Part shown: piece by piece, positions 63,374 to 64,000 of the stretch
Numbering within the stretch: position 1 is the first letter of the stretch
How the letters are laid out: every line of letters begins with the position of its first letter
Made by a program: the position numbers and the translations under genes
Notes under the pieces: model-generated
Told to the model about the DNA's origin: nothing
The model's database searches: none
What the model saw: the letters and a program-made list of their open reading frames with translations, nothing else
From: Virgisporangium ochraceum
GTDB lineage: Bacteria > Actinomycetota > Actinomycetes > Mycobacteriales > Micromonosporaceae
Length of the DNA stretch: 64,000 nt
Assembly: GCF_016863655.1 (NCBI RefSeq)
Contig: NZ_BOPH01000017.1
Location: forward strand, 1 to 64,000
Direction of reading: 5' to 3'

Positions 63374-63565
63374 TTGAACGCCACGAACCGCGGCCTGTGG
63401 CTCGCGATCTTCGCCCTCGGCAGCCTCGTACTGGCTCTCATCGCTGCAGGCCTCGTGCTGGCCAAGACGCGCGACTGGCAGGACGCCATCTTCACGGGCG
63501 GCGCCACCTTCGCCGGCGCGCTCGTGCTCGCCATCACGGCCGCTGGCTTCATCGGGGCGGGGTGA
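63374..63565 (+). CDS. Small two-helix membrane protein (moron-like)
   Basis: The 63-residue product has two membrane helices (LWLAIFALGSLVLALIAAGL and FTGGATFAGALVLAITAAGF) joined by a short charged loop (KTRDWQDA). TTG 63374 follows AGGAAGGGA by about 7 nt; an in-frame ATG at 63350 has poorly spaced upstream bases. It is on the plus strand between minus-strand packaging genes, so it likely has its own promoter. Possible superinfection-exclusion or holin-like role; not shown. Confidence 0.6.
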   Translation: MNATNRGLWLAIFALGSLVLALIAAGLVLAKTRDWQDAIFTGGATFAGALVLAITAAGFIGAG

Positions 63566-63567
63566 GG

Positions 63568-63837
63568 TCAGACGGCGATCCAGTCGTCCGCGAGGAGATC
63601 GGTCTGGCTGGCCACCCACGGCACGAAGTCACCCTGGGCGGTGCGCATCATCAGGTAGGGCCTGAACGCGCACACGGTGCCCGGCTCGATCCCCGTCGCG
63701 CGGGCGGTGTTCGCGTTGATCGGGATGCCGTCGGGGTAGCCGGCCTGGTGGACGACGAACATGTCGTTGCCGTTCCAGCCCTCGCGGCTCAGGCGTTTGC
63801 CGAGCTTGAGGCGGTGAAGCGCTGCGGAGAAGTCCAC
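63568..63837 (-). CDS. tad2: Tad2-like (DUF2829) protein, candidate Thoeris anti-defence factor
   Basis: The 89-residue protein shows the DUF2829 pattern: MDFSAALHRLKLGKRLSREG at the front, then WNGNDMFVV, a central RPYLMMRTAQGDFVPWVASQ and terminal TDLLADDWIAV. DUF2829 proteins include Tad2, which in other phages blocks Thoeris immunity by sequestering its cyclic ADP-ribose-derived signal. The full-length family pattern is present. The start is GTG with a weak upstream site. It lies between portal and terminase on the same strand. Anti-Thoeris activity is inferred from the family; no Thoeris genes are seen in this window. Confidence 0.78.
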   Translation of the reverse strand: MDFSAALHRLKLGKRLSREGWNGNDMFVVHQAGYPDGIPINANTARATGIEPGTVCAFRPYLMMRTAQGDFVPWVASQTDLLADDWIAV

Positions 63838-63851
63838 GGGTCTCTCTCGGG

Positions 63852-64000
63852 TCAGGCGGCGAGCACCAGGTCACCGCGCACGTACGGCCGCCACGCGGCC
63901 TCGGGGGTCTTGATGCCATACCGGCCGGCGTCCAGCGAGTGGTCGAGGGCCTTGATCGGCTTGTCCTCGCCCTTCTTCGCCGCCTCGTCGTCCCAGGAGT
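63852..64000 (-). CDS. Terminase large subunit (C-terminal part, cut by window edge)
   Basis: Only the last 48 or so residues are inside the window. They read SWDDEAAKKGEDKPIKALDH, then SLDAGRYGIKTPEAAWRPYV, ending RGDLVLAA. The DH(S/A)LDAxRYGI motif ends the RNase H-like nuclease of actinophage terminases. Position ahead of portal supports the call. The start and ATPase domain are beyond the window. Confidence 0.75.
   Translation of the reverse strand, partial: SWDDEAAKKGEDKPIKALDHSLDAGRYGIKTPEAAWRPYVRGDLVLAA

Larger units (their letters stand above)
35449..64000. mobile_element. Integrated siphophage-type prophage (left part; right end beyond the window)
   Basis: Left boundary: the 3' part of tRNA-Ile (T-arm and acceptor) is the likely attL core, with a tyrosine recombinase 133 bp downstream. 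Contents: regulators and small genes (36.5-43.1 kb), holin-like and possible lysis genes (43.2-45 kb), then tail, head and packaging genes on the minus strand up to a truncated terminase at the window edge. No second copy of the tRNA 3' end is visible, so attR lies outside. All expected virion functions from terminase to tail fibre are present and intact, so the prophage may be functional; that is inference. Confidence 0.88.

Noticed and set aside
35197..64000. CRISPR array, insertion sequence or transposase in the element
   Set aside because: No regularly spaced direct repeats and no transposase motifs were seen; the only recombinase is the tyrosine integrase.

Overview
This window is high-GC DNA (about 70% by eye) with many GTG starts. 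Its gene order is the conserved replication-origin neighbourhood of Actinobacteria. From one end it runs CCA-adding enzyme, murJ, pseudokinase, sigM, anti-sigma, trxB, trxA, cwlM, then parB-parA-rsmG-jag-yidC-yidD-rnpA-rpmH on the minus strand. It continues with dnaA, oriC, dnaN, gnd, recF, a DUF721/DciA gene, gyrB, gyrA, a DUF3566 gene and tRNA-Ile. The Gnd between dnaN and recF, the domain layouts and the phage types suggest a member of the Micromonosporaceae or a close relative. This assignment is inferred from gene content and order, not from any database search.

Positions 1-12.4 kb hold cell-envelope and redox genes: lipid II flippase, its partner pseudokinase, an ECF sigma/anti-sigma pair, the thioredoxin system and a CwlM-type amidase. 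They also include a GNAT-like protein and a HIT-like protein with a long disordered tail. Positions 12.4-20.4 kb are a minus-strand run of chromosome segregation (ParAB) and membrane insertion/RNA genes. Perfect parS sites (GTTTCACGTGAAAC) lie at 12706, 14857 and 16051, and a near-perfect one lies inside the gyrA intein at 31417. oriC is the dnaA-dnaN gap (22760-23338), with many DnaA boxes and an AT-rich stretch; a second DnaA-box cluster lies upstream of dnaA. GyrA carries a 371-residue intein placed directly after the catalytic tyrosine.

From tRNA-Ile (35399-35472) to the end of the window the DNA is an integrated element. A tyrosine recombinase sits beside the tRNA. It is followed by regulators (mini-GntR, XRE/DUF5753 with DUF397) and a plus-strand run of small accessory genes, including a DUF2637 membrane protein of the kind common on actinobacterial integrative elements. 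Then comes a full minus-strand siphophage late module, read from high to low coordinates: terminase (partial), Tad2-like anti-defence protein, portal, a minor capsid protein fused to a kinase-like and an ADP-ribosyltransferase domain, scaffold, major capsid, head-tail connectors, tail tube, tail-assembly proteins with an apparent -1 frameshift, tape measure, minor tail proteins, a possible lysis enzyme and a holin-like protein. Two plus-strand genes, a DUF732-like lipoprotein and a small two-helix membrane protein, look like morons. The right end of the prophage lies beyond the window.

The observations most worth follow-up are the three-domain virion protein (58803-61481), the Tad2 homologue (63568-63837), the frameshifted tail-assembly pair, the parS sites embedded in coding sequence (including the intein), the roughly 500-residue ParA N-terminal extension, and two sets of palindromic operator-like repeats in the prophage control region.
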